A DNA stretch of 64,000 bases from Climacium dendroides (lineage: Eukaryota; Streptophyta; Bryopsida; Hypnales; Climaciaceae). The position numbers were made by a program, and so were the translations under genes. The stretch covers positions 3,038,001 through 3,102,000 of the forward strand of contig OX467090.1 of NCBI GenBank assembly GCA_950106755.1. Reading direction: 5' to 3'. Shown one piece after another: positions 23,760 to 35,519 of the stretch. Below the pieces are notes generated by a model. That model saw only the letters and a list, made by a program, of their open reading frames with translations. It searched no databases and was not told where the DNA came from. Every line of letters begins with the position of its first letter. Position 1 is the stretch's first letter.

Positions 23760-24666
23760 CAACAAGATGATGTCAAACTCCTCGTTCTGACCACAATGGG
23801 CTGTTTTAGCTTAGATTGTGAGTAGGCCAATCTTCTTGTGCAAGTACACGAGCATTGCGTTGCGTGCAAGCCAGGTCAAACCTAAGTATTGATCCTCTCA
23901 GTAAGGACCAAATATGCAAATCTCTCATACTGTTTGGAGAGATCATTCGCCTAGATGCAAAATTATCCACTGAAAGCGGAGACGGGACCTGAACCTTCAC
24001 CAACCAAATAGTGATTAGAAATGTGGTCTTGGCATTGTCAGTAATCATAAAAAACAATGAAGTACGAATTCTTCTACCTGTACATGCATTGCAACATGGA
24101 CATGAAACATTGGCTATTGATAGAGTTGGTTCTTCTTCTTCGCACCTCGATTGCAACAGGGATGCAGCTGTGTAGTACGTGCAATTCAAAGCCTGCCCCT
24201 GTTTGGGGGCTATGCAGGCCTTGGAAATAGTTCATGGCCAGTCACAGCCCCTGCACACCCACAGTTCCACCTGCAGAAGACAACCCACATGAACGCCGCC
24301 TCTTTTCTGCTGTGACGCATGTGTTTGCCAGACATCGATCACGCCATTGAGGCTTGAAAGCAGGAGAATCGTGACCGGACCATTTCTCCGTGATAGATCG
24401 CTCCAGAGTGATCCTGGGGTTCATCAGAATGATGACAACCTTTCTTCGTTGTATAGTATACGACAGTCACGAGCAGTGTCTCATCACGCCACTGCCATCT
24501 ATTTCCGTCAAAATCCATTCAATTCGATCCATCATATGGGATAGCGAAATAAAGCTTTTCCTTTCGCCACAGTTATTATTCGAACGAGTTATTAACCATG
24601 ATGAACTTCAATTCTAGATGTGTGAAAGCACCTCTTGGAAAAGCCGGAAGTTGTTTGGTACGACCA
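23760..24666 (-). other. GC-richer island, unrecognised coding-like fragments
   Basis: Composition is clearly less AT-rich than the neighbours. Minus-strand open frames at 23806-24189 (127 codons) and 24242-24424 have non-repetitive composition, but I can name no domain and see no convincing exon joins. This could be the decayed 3' part of the same unit as 24667-25283, or an unrelated captured fragment. Confidence 0.3.
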
Positions 24667-25283
24667 CTAACCGAAGAATCGGAACATCATTACATAAAAG
24701 GTGAGGCATGAAACTCTGAGAGCGTTGGGGTACTGCTGTAGGGGTTGAACAATTGAATGAGGATCTTGCAAAATTCCGACCCCGTATTGATCACCTACCT
24801 CAAGCCGGCTTCTCTTCAGTAATAATGCAGTCTGGTCCATTCCTGAGGAAATGAAATTAGCCTTCCAAGCATTGTAGAAATGCACGTAGAAATTCATAGT
24901 CCAACAAGAGAATTTTTCTGCTGTAATTCGTCGAGGCTAGGGTTGAAACTGGTATGGTCCAAGTCCCATAAATCACGAACTGTGGCAAGGCCATTCAAAA
25001 CTGCCTTGATCGATGCGAAGCAAAACCGACGGAAGTTATTGCCTAGGACCGTAGAAGCCTCTTGGTAAGTGGAGAAAGGCACTAGTTCTGAGGCACGAAC
25101 CAAATCCATGCCATGATCAAAATCTTGTTCCATGCTTTGGAGTCTCGCACCCCCGAAAAGTTGTGGACCATCATATGCATCCAGTTGATGGGTGCGACCC
25201 ATTGGCCTTCTCGCTCCTACGGCTTCAACTGAAGTAGACGTATTCGAAGCAAGTCCTAGCTTTAAATTGGACGTACTCACCAC
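24667..25283 (-). pseudogene. Broken coding region, possibly a non-LTR retrotransposon C-terminus
   Basis: A 129-codon minus-strand frame (24894-25283) is followed in another frame by 24667-24897. The pattern in the first, from LFGGARL near the middle through GLATVRDLWD and then a Phe-rich spacer and SLDELQQK, resembles the region after the reverse transcriptase in LINE ORF2 proteins, where G-I-DLWD-F-S-EELQ is typical. The shift of frame near 24895 could be a frameshift or an intron with acceptor after ACAGCAG. No reverse transcriptase core is visible upstream. A plain cellular gene remnant is an alternative. Confidence 0.3.
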
Positions 25284-26470
25284 GTTCTAAAGCACGAATG
25301 ATGCACTTGTTGAGTACAGCAAGAGATTCGATGTCTCGATCTTCACGAACTAAACAATGTAAGACCACCGAACCACCGAACAAAGCTCTGCCCAGAGTAC
25401 CTAGCTTTTATATTATGCTTGGCATATGCCGTGCATGTCCAAAGGACATTTCTCTAAAGAACTCTCGTAGGGCCTAGCCTGGCGTGCCCAAATTGATGTG
25501 AAGAACCATAAGGTACTTAGAATGATGCTAAAACTGGCCCGCTATATAAGGAAAGCTTTTGAGAAGTCCAGTACTGTACGTACACCAATTTACGTTCAAT
25601 TTCTGCCACAGAAAGTGATCGACATCGATCTCGCGTGTCTAACTGGGCTGAATCCCTACCAAATGGGGTCCCAAGAATCTTACAGACAAGCTCTTGATCG
25701 ACACGGCAATGTGGCGTTTCGGGGTGCTTCTACCTCGTGACAATAGGATCGAGGTGACGAATCCGTCACTAACTTGAAATCTTAGGGGTGTAAAGATAGC
25801 TAGTGTAGGACAGAGCCAAACAATAAAAAAATGGCGGACTCAACACTCAAGAAACGGATTCAAGCCTTCAACAGCATACTGTTACTAAGTACCAGACTAC
25901 GTGCCGGTCAACAACAAGAACAGATTACAAGATTTTACGCTATTAATAAGTACACTCATACTGTGTATATCTTAGGCAGATGGCATGGTCTTACTGGATT
26001 GAATAAGCGGCCCAACTTGAGTTCCTGCAATGGAGGCTTTTGACGATGTCATAACTTTCGTGAAGCACCGATAACTTACACGCGGCACCTGCCCCATTTA
26101 CAGGAAAGTCGATCCTCTGATAAGTGGAGCTAATTCTTTTTACATAATGAAAAAGAATCCAAGACTCTGAGCATATTGAATATTCTAAAATCAGGTACCC
26201 GTGTACGACTCGGCCACCTGTAGGGACGGAACAGCCTCAATAGTCTCGACTCTCGAAGGGCTGAAAGTCAGCCAGCAAACAACCAAGCGGGTTTTACGAA
26301 TTGAAGTGAGCTATCATATTCGGCAAGCTGTACGAAAAAGTAATCATCCGTGCAGTGGTGGCAAGCCATACTTGTTTGACTCCAACCCTGAGTGCACTTT
26401 CCTTCACGGCAACACTCATTTGTTCCACGTTAATCAATGGCTGGGAGAAACCGGCGGCTAGTTCTGTGTC
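25284..26470. other. GC-richer island continued, unrecognised
   Basis: Open frames on either strand (25498-25740 +, 26201-26461 +, and a minus frame ending at 26294 that includes QPLINVEQMSVAVKESALRV) look coding-like, but I recognise none. No ATG-to-stop gene model with splice sites could be built with confidence. The abrupt edges at about 23.8 and 26.5 kb against very AT-rich DNA suggest one inserted or anciently genic block. Confidence 0.3.
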
Positions 26471-26856
26471 AGCCGGTGAAGTGGAACAAAGAAAAAACCA
26501 AAAAACCAACCCAAAACGGTTGCATTTTGAAAACAAACAAACTGTTGCATTTTGAGAAGAAAAAAAAATTTGAAAAATGATTGCAGTTTTGAAAAAAGGT
26601 GCAAAATCGGAAGGAAATTGGTAGGGCCAAAAATGAATGGGTGTCCTCCCCAAATTGGAAGATATTTTACCTACCTCCTGCTTTCAAGAGTTGGCAGATT
26701 TCAGCTATCATGGAAGTAGTGGCTGATATCCATGTAAGGTGAGGTTCATACCTGACTACTTGAGATAGGCAGGGTATTGTGTAGCAAGGTATCCATTTAT
26801 GTTGGGTGGGTACAAGTTGCTATGAGCAGACTTTTATGCCATCTTATCTCTATCAC
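26471..26856. other. Intergenic, nothing recognised
   Basis: A-rich sequence with no gene. Confidence 0.4.
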
Positions 26857-27132
26857 TACACTAAAATTGGTAAATAGTGTTGTGTGATAATTAGTGTTGT
26901 AGTGAACTGGATCATAGCCTTAACTTATTATATTACCATTTCAACTTCTATATTTTGTTCCCATCTAACACTAAATGCACTCTTGTAGAAATGTTGGAGT
27001 GACCAAATTTTACTATAGAGCCAAAATAGTGTTAGAATGGGTAAATAATGTTCTAACACTAACCTTGCAAATCACAATTAGTGTTATTGTTGACAATTAG
27101 TGTAGCCAACACTATTTACCAATTTTAGTGTA
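26857..27132. mobile_element. 276-bp MITE, copy 1 (TACACTAAAATTGG family)
   Basis: The left end TACACTAAAATTGGTAAATA is matched by the inverted right end TACACTAAAATTGGTAAATA (27113-27132, opposite strand). The outermost TA on each side could be a TA target-site duplication (as in Tc1/mariner MITEs) or part of the inverted repeat. A second copy lies at 47635-47886. The inside contains repeated TTAGTGTT phrases and no coding frame. Confidence 0.75.
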
Positions 27133-28015
27133 CTTGTTGTAGTCAATCCAACTCTTGCCACTTATGATAGTTCATTCTTGCTCTAGGACTCCCACTCTTG
27201 TTGATGTGATGTTGTTGGTCAGTTGCTACTACTCTAGATGAGTATTGATGTTGCTACAAAAACGCTCCTACTGAAATGTTGATGCTATATTCATTTATTA
27301 CAAAAAAATTCAGGCCTCCAAAAGGCCGCAAGTTTTGAACAATTGACCCCAGTGCAATTATAGAGGATATGAAATTGTTTTTTATTGTTTATTATTTTCT
27401 AATGACAACACATCAGCACCATGTCAGATTTTAGTATTTTTTAGTATTTAGTATTTTTATTTTTTTTCAAAAAAATTTAAATTAAAAAAAAAATCTTGTA
27501 CTTGCACTACGGCATGCTGAAAAACAAAACCTTAATGGCCTTCTATAGGGTTCAGATTTTTCCTAATGCTTGTTGGTAATTGGTCATGCTACAATATTCA
27601 TTGTTGTTGCAAATTGTTAAGACTTTAGAACTCTAGAGTCTTGAGTCTTTTTAGTTCCTATAAGTATCAATGAAGAATTTTATAGCCTTTTTTCAAGGGA
27701 TACTTCTAATTTTTTTATGGCTGAAAGGTAGAAGAATATACATGATATGCTATTTAAAGTTGGATCTAGTAGAGACTTGGTGGATATGCATGGATCTATT
27801 TCCTCTTCACCCATTAGTCCATTACACCTCCTAACAAAAAACCCAATGACATTGAAAAAACCAATTTAGATTGAAAGATTCTTAGCATGATTTGAATTCT
27901 TAGTTCAATTGTAATTTGGAGAGGGTTATTTGTAAAATTTGTGAGAAGGATGGAGATAAGTTTGCGTGGCTTGGACTAAGCTTGAAGATTACAAAAAAAG
28001 CTTTATAAAATGTTG
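27133..28015. other. Intergenic, nothing recognised
   Basis: AT-rich sequence with A and T runs around 27450-27495. No gene. Confidence 0.4.
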
Positions 28016-28800
28016 TTAACCCCTTAAATTCCTTGACTATGTTTTCACCAAAACTACTCTAAAATTGCAATTGGGACACATGGAACCGTAGGATCTTGTA
28101 GTGTGTTGACTTGAGAACATGCAGAAAAAATTTCAGAAATTTCCACCACATGGAGTACAAGGTACGAGCTTTCGAATTTAGGAAAATCTTTTTTTTTTGG
28201 CCATGTGAAAAACCAAGTAGCTACACTTCACAAGGTCACATGTATTTGTATGAAAAATGTCCCAAATGGTAGCGCTTCTTTGGATTCATTCTTTAAGGCA
28301 AGTTGTCTACATGCTTTAAATCATTTGGAATTGTACAACATATAAGGAAATAATAGAAAGTAGAAAAAAGTAGAGAATGCTTTAAAATACTCATAATATT
28401 GTTAAGAATTTAGTTATGAAATAAAAAAAATGTCAACCCCAATGGTTGTAATGTTGTAATAAACAATCTAGTACATCCTATGATTTTTTTCAAAAATATT
28501 GAAATTTAAGTTAAATAAAGGACTTCAAAGTTCATTTTAGAGTAGAAAATCCATAATTGCCCACAGACTAAAACTCCTCATAACTTTCATCTCATCAATC
28601 AAAATGAAATGATTCAAACCTTTCCACATATATATAAGTCTAGAAAACCAATTTCAAATTTTTGTTTTTGAAAAAAAGTAAGAAAAAAAATTACATATCA
28701 TACAATAACTTTGTAACCATATAGTCAAAAGTTATGAATTTATTGGGCCTTAAAAAGAAAAACCTTGTGCCTATGTTGTGTGAAAATTTCAAAGAAAAAA
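28016..28800 (-). repeat. Dispersed repeat, inverted partner of 19.6-20.4 kb
   Basis: This is the reverse-complement relative of 19600-20449, starting at TTAA CCCCTTAAATTCCTTGAC (28016 on) and ending near the AAAAATAAAAATTCC text. The two copies are diverged, with many small indels, so the family is old. Confidence 0.6.
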
Positions 28801-30402
28801 ATAAAAATTCCATCTGTAATGAGCTAGAATAAAGGGGCCATTCACCACACACATCCAAGAACCGCACAACAACCGTTGCCAATTATAGCATAGAAATTAC
28901 AGGATTCAACTACCAATTCAATTGTGATGGGAACAAAATTTTGTATCACTGCCCAATGTCCATACACTATGCGGTGAAGGGTTGCAAGTAATTTTTTTTA
29001 CTAGATTTCAAGCGTATCACCCTTAAATTGTAATAAAATTTGTAGGAAGAATTTTTTTATATTTTGTTTTTTGAAGGTGAATCTTAACATGATATTTAAT
29101 AATCATTCCAAATTTCAAAATATGCAAGTCTCTATATTTATATAGAGAAGGATTTGAATTATGTTTGTTCAGTGATTGGTAAGTTTATTATACCCAAAAT
29201 TGTTATACTACCAATAAAATATAGTTTGGTCCTTTACAGGTTAAAATATATGAAAAAAATTGAAAGTTGCCATTTATATTAATCCCAATAAGCTAGTCTA
29301 CCACATAGGAAGGTAGCTAAAAGTTTCTAGCCACTTAAGTTTATAGTTGAAAGTGGTACACAAAATACTAAATTTTAAGAAAAAAAGTATTGTTGCATTC
29401 TACTTGCTCTAGAATATAAGGTGAATTGTAAAAAATCTTGACCTACAAATGTTGTTTTCTTTGGCAAATGGAGAACTAGAGATCAAATTGAAAAATGACT
29501 TTAAGAGCTATACTTAAGCTTACTAATGTGTAAGATTAAGACCACTTTACACTTAGAAGTCATGCCAATTTTCTATGTCAGAGGTTAAGAATCCTCACTT
29601 GTGATTGGACAAAACCCTAAAATTGGTCCTAATCCTTTTATACCTTGAGGCAAGACCAATTTAGTGGAATAAACTTTTTATTCAAAAAAGATATGATTTA
29701 TCATGGCCCAAGCTTTTGCTAAATTGGGTGCACCAAAAATAAGAAGCCAATTCTTGGCTTAAGGGCAAATGTCATATTTTGATTTTTGATTTATTAAATA
29801 TTATTATTTTCAATAAACTAGATTGGTTTGATGTTGTGCAATTGGCCTCAAGGGGAATTGACCTAGCTTCTAGGTGTAAAGTGCCTCTGAATATTTCAAC
29901 CCTTCTCTCTATTTTTTCTTGGTTTTATTGAATCAGCCCAGATTCTTCTTGGCTTCAAGGCCTTTACATATGGGAGAATTGACCCCATTATAATCATATT
30001 TTAATGAATAGTTGAAGATGGCCTCTAATTTGAAAGGGACTAAACCTTTATACAATTGGTCCCTAAAAGAAATTGGCCTGACTTCTCGGTGTAAAGTGGT
30101 CCTTAGGGTCATTTCACACTATGACCAAAGTTTAAGAGGCCGTGGATTTCCTCCAATCAAATTTCAAAAAACATCACGGTTGGCCTCTCAACCCTTTACA
30201 CTAGAAGGCACAAGTCCAAAGGCCATTGCCCTCCAACTACCTACATGACAATAAATTGTCTACATGATGATAGATTCTCAAATGATGTCTAGGTTAGCTA
30301 GAAATGGAGACCTATACTATGGTCGAGAGGCCATCAATTTATAACAACATTTCAACCGTTAGATTGGTATAGGAAAGGACTTTGAACTTGGCTTCTAGAA
30401 GC
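28801..30402. other. Intergenic, nothing firmly recognised
   Basis: AT-rich. Two diverged phrases of the type TTCT.GGTGTAAAGTG occur at 29870 and 30080, hinting at an old local duplication. The open frame 30012-30248 has no recognisable motif. Confidence 0.4.
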
Positions 30403-30692
30403 TATTGAATGACACTCAAAAACAACCCTATATAAGTATTCATCCACCCTAGCCCCATTCAACTTAGACTATTTTAGATTAGGAAAATTAGTTAGTAACT
30501 GACATTGGTTAGTAATTGAAGCCTAACGGTATTGCACATACATTCAATTAGACTTACTGGCAAATGTATAACCAAAGTAGTGGACAAGTCATTTATTAAT
30601 TATATTGTATATATTTTGAGATCTTAATTTCTTGATTGATCTAATTCGATTGAATTTTGTTCACATGAGAGCAAGTTCTTCATATTTCTACA
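30403..30692 (+). repeat. 5' LTR of the copia element
   Basis: This is a 290-bp repeat ending in CA just before the primer-binding site. The start has TA where TG is expected, while the 3' LTR has kept TG. Confidence 0.8.
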
Positions 30693-30704
30693 TGGTATCA
30701 AAGC
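30693..30704 (+). promoter_or_regulatory. Primer-binding site (initiator Met tRNA type)
   Basis: TGGTATCAAAGC directly follows the 5' LTR and differs by one base from the TGGTATCAGAGC commonly seen in plant copia elements. Confidence 0.75.
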
Positions 30705-30790
30705 AAATTAGCATGTGAGCATGACATGAAAATATACTAGAAAGACAATAGAGTGTTGCTTTTGTAATTTTGACTAAGAGATTGTGAGAA

Positions 30791-33700
30791 ATGGCTGAGA
30801 GTGCAAGTATAGCATTTACGGAGGGAGATAAGTTGAAAGGCTCCAAAAATTACTACTTGTGATCATTGAAAATGAGGGCAGTATTAAAAGTTGAGAGATA
30901 GTGGGCCATTACAAAAACAAAACAAAACCATACCTCATTTTCAATGACAATAGATGGAAAAGCAATGATTGAGGCATAGTTGAGAAAGAAAAAGATACTA
31001 GCATGTTGACTATTGTTATTGTCAATATTTGATGATCTTATTGACCTTTTCATAAAATATTCGGACTTGATTGTGGCATGGAAAAAACTTAAAGACCAAT
31101 TCAACTTGGGTGACCAATCTCAAGTCCTAACATTGATAGGACAACTACAATCTCTAAAGATGAGTGAAGGGGGATCAATTGAGGACTACATTTAGAAAGT
31201 TCAAGAATTACGAAACCAATTAAGCAACATGGGGGAGAGACTTTTTGACCGCAACATCAACCAACTAGTGATGAATGGGCTTCCACATTCATATGAGGTC
31301 ACAATACAAACTCTCACTCACCTAGACCTAGATATGACTTTTGAGAAATTGAGTGCAAGCCTAATCTTCAAATCACACTGATGACAACAATACAACCAAC
31401 AACTAGGCAATGAAGAAATTTTGGCGACAAGCTTTCACAAACAAACAACTCTGCACACAATACATCCTAATTGAGGAAGAAGAAGACATTCACTACAAGA
31501 AAATGAGGGCATATACAACTTGTATACTATGACTTCACCTACAAAAATGACCGTAAAAGGCAGGACACTTTGCAAAAGACTATAGGATGCCTTACAATCC
31601 TTATCTTTTTTCTGATTAAAAACCACCAAAAAGACTAGGATATGTCAACTCTACTGAGTTTTTCGATGCTCACGTAGTTTAGAATGGTTATCCATACTAC
31701 TATTGGAACAATGGACCATAGTATCTAGATAGTAGGGCATTAGAGCATATTACCTTTGACTGTCAAAAATTAGATCATCTACTTCCGGAATACAATCCAG
31801 TAAAATTAGAATTATAGGAGGGGAACCCTATTTAGTCAAAGGATTTAGTATAGCTACTATACACACAAAAAATGGTGCAATAAAGATGAAACTAGTTAAT
31901 TACGTTCCTAGCATGAAGAAGAATTTGACATTAGTAGAAGTCATTGCCAACTCTAGTTATGAAGTTATCTTTTCAAGTGAAAAATGTTGGATCTTGAATG
32001 CTCAGGGCCTTGTCATTGCATTAGGAGAAAGACATCTCTCCAATGGTTTTTATTTCTTCAAAAACCAAGTGATTGCACTATTAGTAAAAAGTAGTTATAT
32101 ATTCACACTATAACATTGGCATATGGGCCATCTGAACTTCGTTGGCATGAACCATCTTTCAATGACCTCAAATGTCATAGGCTTACTAAGAATTCATTTA
32201 GAAAACAAAATATGTCATTGTTACATGGCAGGACAACAACATGAGAGCGATTCTTGAAAAGATCAAAAACTTGGGCAGATAGGCCAAGCCAATTGATCCA
32301 CTCAAACCTTATGGGTCTAATGCAGTAAGTCTTACTAGGCGGCTCATGCTATATACCGGTGTTCATTGATGATTTTTCTCACAAAAATTGGGTCTTTGTC
32401 ATGAAAAACAAAAGCAAAATGATGCACTACTTCTCGATATTTACAAAGAAAATAGAAGTTGAGATCAGGAACAAATTCCAAGTATTGCATTTTGATCGTG
32501 ATGGAGAACACACCTCAAGAAAATTTGCAAACTTTTGTGCAGAAAACAAAATTCATTGCGAACTCACTCAAGCAAATATGCTTCAACAAAATAGAATCAT
32601 TGAAAGGAGAAATTGGACTATCATAGAGAGGGCACAGTAAACCTCATGACTGCAATCTATCCACCAATCTTTGGACAAAAACAATATCGTATACAACATA
32701 TCTGATAAATCAAAGCCCTACAAGAGCCAATTCAAGGAAAACACCAAAAGTGAGATATTCAAGTATGGTGCCCAACGTCTCAAATCTCAAAATATTCAGT
32801 TTGCATTACCTATATCCATATATCAAAAGAAAATCGCAAGAAGATGGATAATAAAATAGAAGTGCATGTTCTTAGGCTTTGATAGCGAGTCTAAAGCATT
32901 CAAGTTATATAATCAAAGTAGACAGAAAATAATCATTAGTAGGGATGTAGTGTTCCATGAAACCAAAGTAGAATATAAATATTTGAACCCACCCACACCT
33001 ATACACAATGTCATCAAATTCCCAAAAAACAACCAAATAGAAGACGAGACTAGTACAAACGTTGGGAAACCCACATTCCCAAAAGAAGAAGTAGGACAAC
33101 CAAATGAACCTAGTTCCTATGATCAAACCTCATCCACTACTAAAAAAACTTCCTTTAGCCAAGAAACATCATGGACTCAAACCCCAACCAAAAACCATAA
33201 ACACCTCAAAACAACTAAACCCATAAGCAATATGTTCTAGTGGATTGAGGAGTTGGCTTAGCAGAACGGTGCTATCCAAATCATAGTAGAACACCCTCAA
33301 CCAAATTACAAGACTTCTGGATCTTACTCTTAGAGCTTATGGAAGAACCCCTAGATTTTTCAAACAACATCCCAACAAAATGAGTGGCAAACAAACATTT
33401 GAAGTAAAGTAGACTCAATACTCAAAAATAAAACTTGGGATGTGATAGATTGACTAGTTAATAAGATTCTAATAATGGAAAAATGATTGTTCAAATAAAA
33501 AATAAACCGAAAAGGAGAAATAATCAAATTCAAAGTTAGAGTTGTAGCTAGAGGCTTCCAACAACAAGAGAGAATAGACTACCATGATATATTTGCATCT
33601 ATGTTAAGATGATCAACAATCCTTTTCATCCTAGTACTAGCTGCAAAATTCAATTGGCTATTATTATAGATGAATGTAATTATTGCATTCCTAAATAAGA

Positions 33701-34440
33701 ACATCAATGAAGAAGTCTTGATGGAAATCCTAGAAGGATTTTCCAAAGTTGACAACCACACAAAAGTATGTAGAATAAATAGGGCACTCTACAGCCTAAA
33801 GCAAGCGTCCAAAGCTTGGTATGATTGCATCAATCTATGGCTCCAAGAACAAGGAATGACTCAAAGTGAGAATGACCTAAATCTATCTTTCTTTAGATGA
33901 GACAAAAAAACTAACTGTACTCTTATTTTACATAGATTATCTACTCATTACAAGAAATAGAACAATTGAAAGACAAGCTATAAGAGGAATTTGAGATGAC
34001 AAACTTAGGGGAAGCAAGGAACTACCTTGATGTGGAGATTCATCAACAACATAATGACATTTTTATCAATCAAGCAGGATATATACACAAGATGTTGGAC
34101 AAGTTTGGTTTACAAGGGCACAAACCCATACAACTTCTAATCAATTCATGAACACAACTTTAGAAAAAGATGAGAATAGAAAAGGTCAATCAAGTACAAT
34201 ATCACTTATCGGTCAACAACCTACTTTACCTAGCACATATTCGTTGCAACATTTGTTATGCAATAAGCTTAGTGTCTAGATATACGGAGGAACTAGTGGT
34301 TGCTCATTATCAAGTAGCCCAAAAGATATTACAATACATAAGTGGAACCATTGATCATGGACTATTCTTGGAATCTAACAACAACATCTTACATACATAT
34401 GTTGCCATAGACTAGGGACGGAACATCGGTACGAGATGAT
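30791..34440 (+). pseudogene. gag-pol remnant of the copia element
   Basis: Gag starts at the ATG at 30791 and reads MAESASIAFTEGDKL. A zinc-knuckle relic is GHFAKDYR near 31566, where the final Cys has become Tyr. The GAG-pre-integrase region is in 31886-32140 and the integrase core is visible at 32359-32640 (FIDDFSHKNWVFVMK, then HFDRDGEHTS). A connecting region with FLGFDSESKAFKLYN lies from 32866. Reverse transcriptase pieces are at 33540-33900 (VARGFQQQERIDYHDIF and LYSLKQASKAWYD), and RNase H pieces at 34170-34415. The pieces lie in several frames separated by stops, so no active protein is encoded. Confidence 0.85.
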
Positions 34441-34635
34441 TAATCTCAAATATTATACACAAACTCAGGAACTCTAGTATACATTAGAGCAATAAAATGC
34501 AATCTACTATATCCCTCTCAAGCATGAAGGTTGAATATAGAATATTGACGGATGTAGCCAAAGACATTGTACACTTTTGAAGGTTGCTATAGAGGCTTGG
34601 GAATCAATATAGAAGGATTTTCGAGCAAAGGAGGG

Positions 34636-34854
34636 TGTTGAATGACACTCAAAAAACAACCCTGTGTAAATATTTATCCACCCTATTTTCATCCAACTAA
34701 GACTAGCTTAGATGTAACTAAAACTAGCTTAGATGTAATTGACATTGGTTAGTAACTAAAGCCTAATAGTATTGTACATGCACTCAATTAGACTTAGTGG
34801 TAAATGTGTAACCAAAGTAGTGGATAGGTCAAAGTCATTTATTAATTCTGTTGG

Positions 34855-34892
<38 letters not shown>

Positions 34893-34966
34893 AGATCTCA
34901 ATTCCCTTATAAATCCAACCCAATTGAGTTCTGTTCATATGAGAGCAAGTTCTTCATATCTCTATA
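34636..34966 (+). repeat. 3' LTR with a TA microsatellite
   Basis: This LTR is 331 bp, longer than its partner because of a (TA)n run at 34858-34890 and a short internal duplication of ACTAGCTTAGATGTAA. Both are later changes, in keeping with an old insertion. Confidence 0.8.
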
Positions 34967-35130
34967 GAGACTTCACTATAGCCATCCAAACCGAGAGGGC
35001 GTGGGAGTTCATTGCTAAGAATTTAAACTTTGGACTTGACTATTGAAGACTTCATACTATGGCCATCCAAATTGAGAGGCCGTGGGAGTTCATTGCTAAG
35101 TATTTGGATTTTAGGCTTGACATTTGGAAG
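34967..35130 (+). repeat. ~80-bp tandem duplication next to the copia element
   Basis: A unit starting GACTTCA.ACTATGGCCATCC and containing CGTGGGAGTTCATTGCTAAG occurs twice, with the start of a third unit at about 35126. It abuts the 3' LTR. Confidence 0.7.
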
Positions 35131-35519
35131 CTTCATGCTATGGCTAGCTGTAAGCTCCAATTCCTATCATTTATTGCCAATTAAAAGCCCATTTCTTTGG
35201 ACTCCCACCAAAGGTTTGGCCACTCATTCTCACCGCCTCTCCACTTGGACATCCATCTTGTGAAGTAGCCCTTGCTACACATCCAAAGCCCACCTTCCAC
35301 ATGTCAAGCTATGATTCGGTAGCGCTCTCCCAAGAAAGAGAAAAACAAAACAAAACAAAAAGTTTCCATATGAGCTTCCTAGGAAGGTGAGTTGAAGGTA
35401 AGATAATCATTGCCAAAATCATGCACTGACATCTGCACACAACACAGCCCCGTACCACCCCCCATAAACCTAAAAGTTAAAAACTTTAGAGTCGACAGCG
35501 TTCCCGATCAACTGACGCT
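35131..35519. other. Intergenic, nothing recognised
   Basis: There is no gene. A short A-rich run with AAAAC repeats lies at 35340-35360. Confidence 0.4.

Larger units (their letters stand above)
30403..34966 (+). mobile_element. Decayed Ty1/copia LTR retrotransposon
   Basis: The element has two LTRs (30403-30692 and 34636-34966) that begin near TGAATGACACTC and share most of their sequence, including GACATTGGTTAGTAA, ACCAAAGTAGTGGA and GAGAGCAAGTTCTTCATAT. Right after the 5' LTR lies the primer-binding site TGGTATCAAAGC, close to the initiator-methionine tRNA type used by copia elements. A purine tract GCAAAGGAGGG precedes the 3' LTR. The inner order is gag, protease, integrase, reverse transcriptase, RNase H, which defines Ty1/copia. 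Flanks GAAGC and GAGAC could be a worn 5-bp duplication. Many stops and frameshifts make it inactive. Confidence 0.88.

Noticed and set aside
31491..31505. CACTACAAGAAAATG, a possible CACTA terminus inside the copia element
   Set aside because: No inverted partner or 3-bp duplication could be found, and the surrounding text fits decayed gag sequence.
34858..34890. (TA)n run as a functional element
   Set aside because: It is a simple microsatellite expansion inside the 3' LTR, absent from the 5' LTR.
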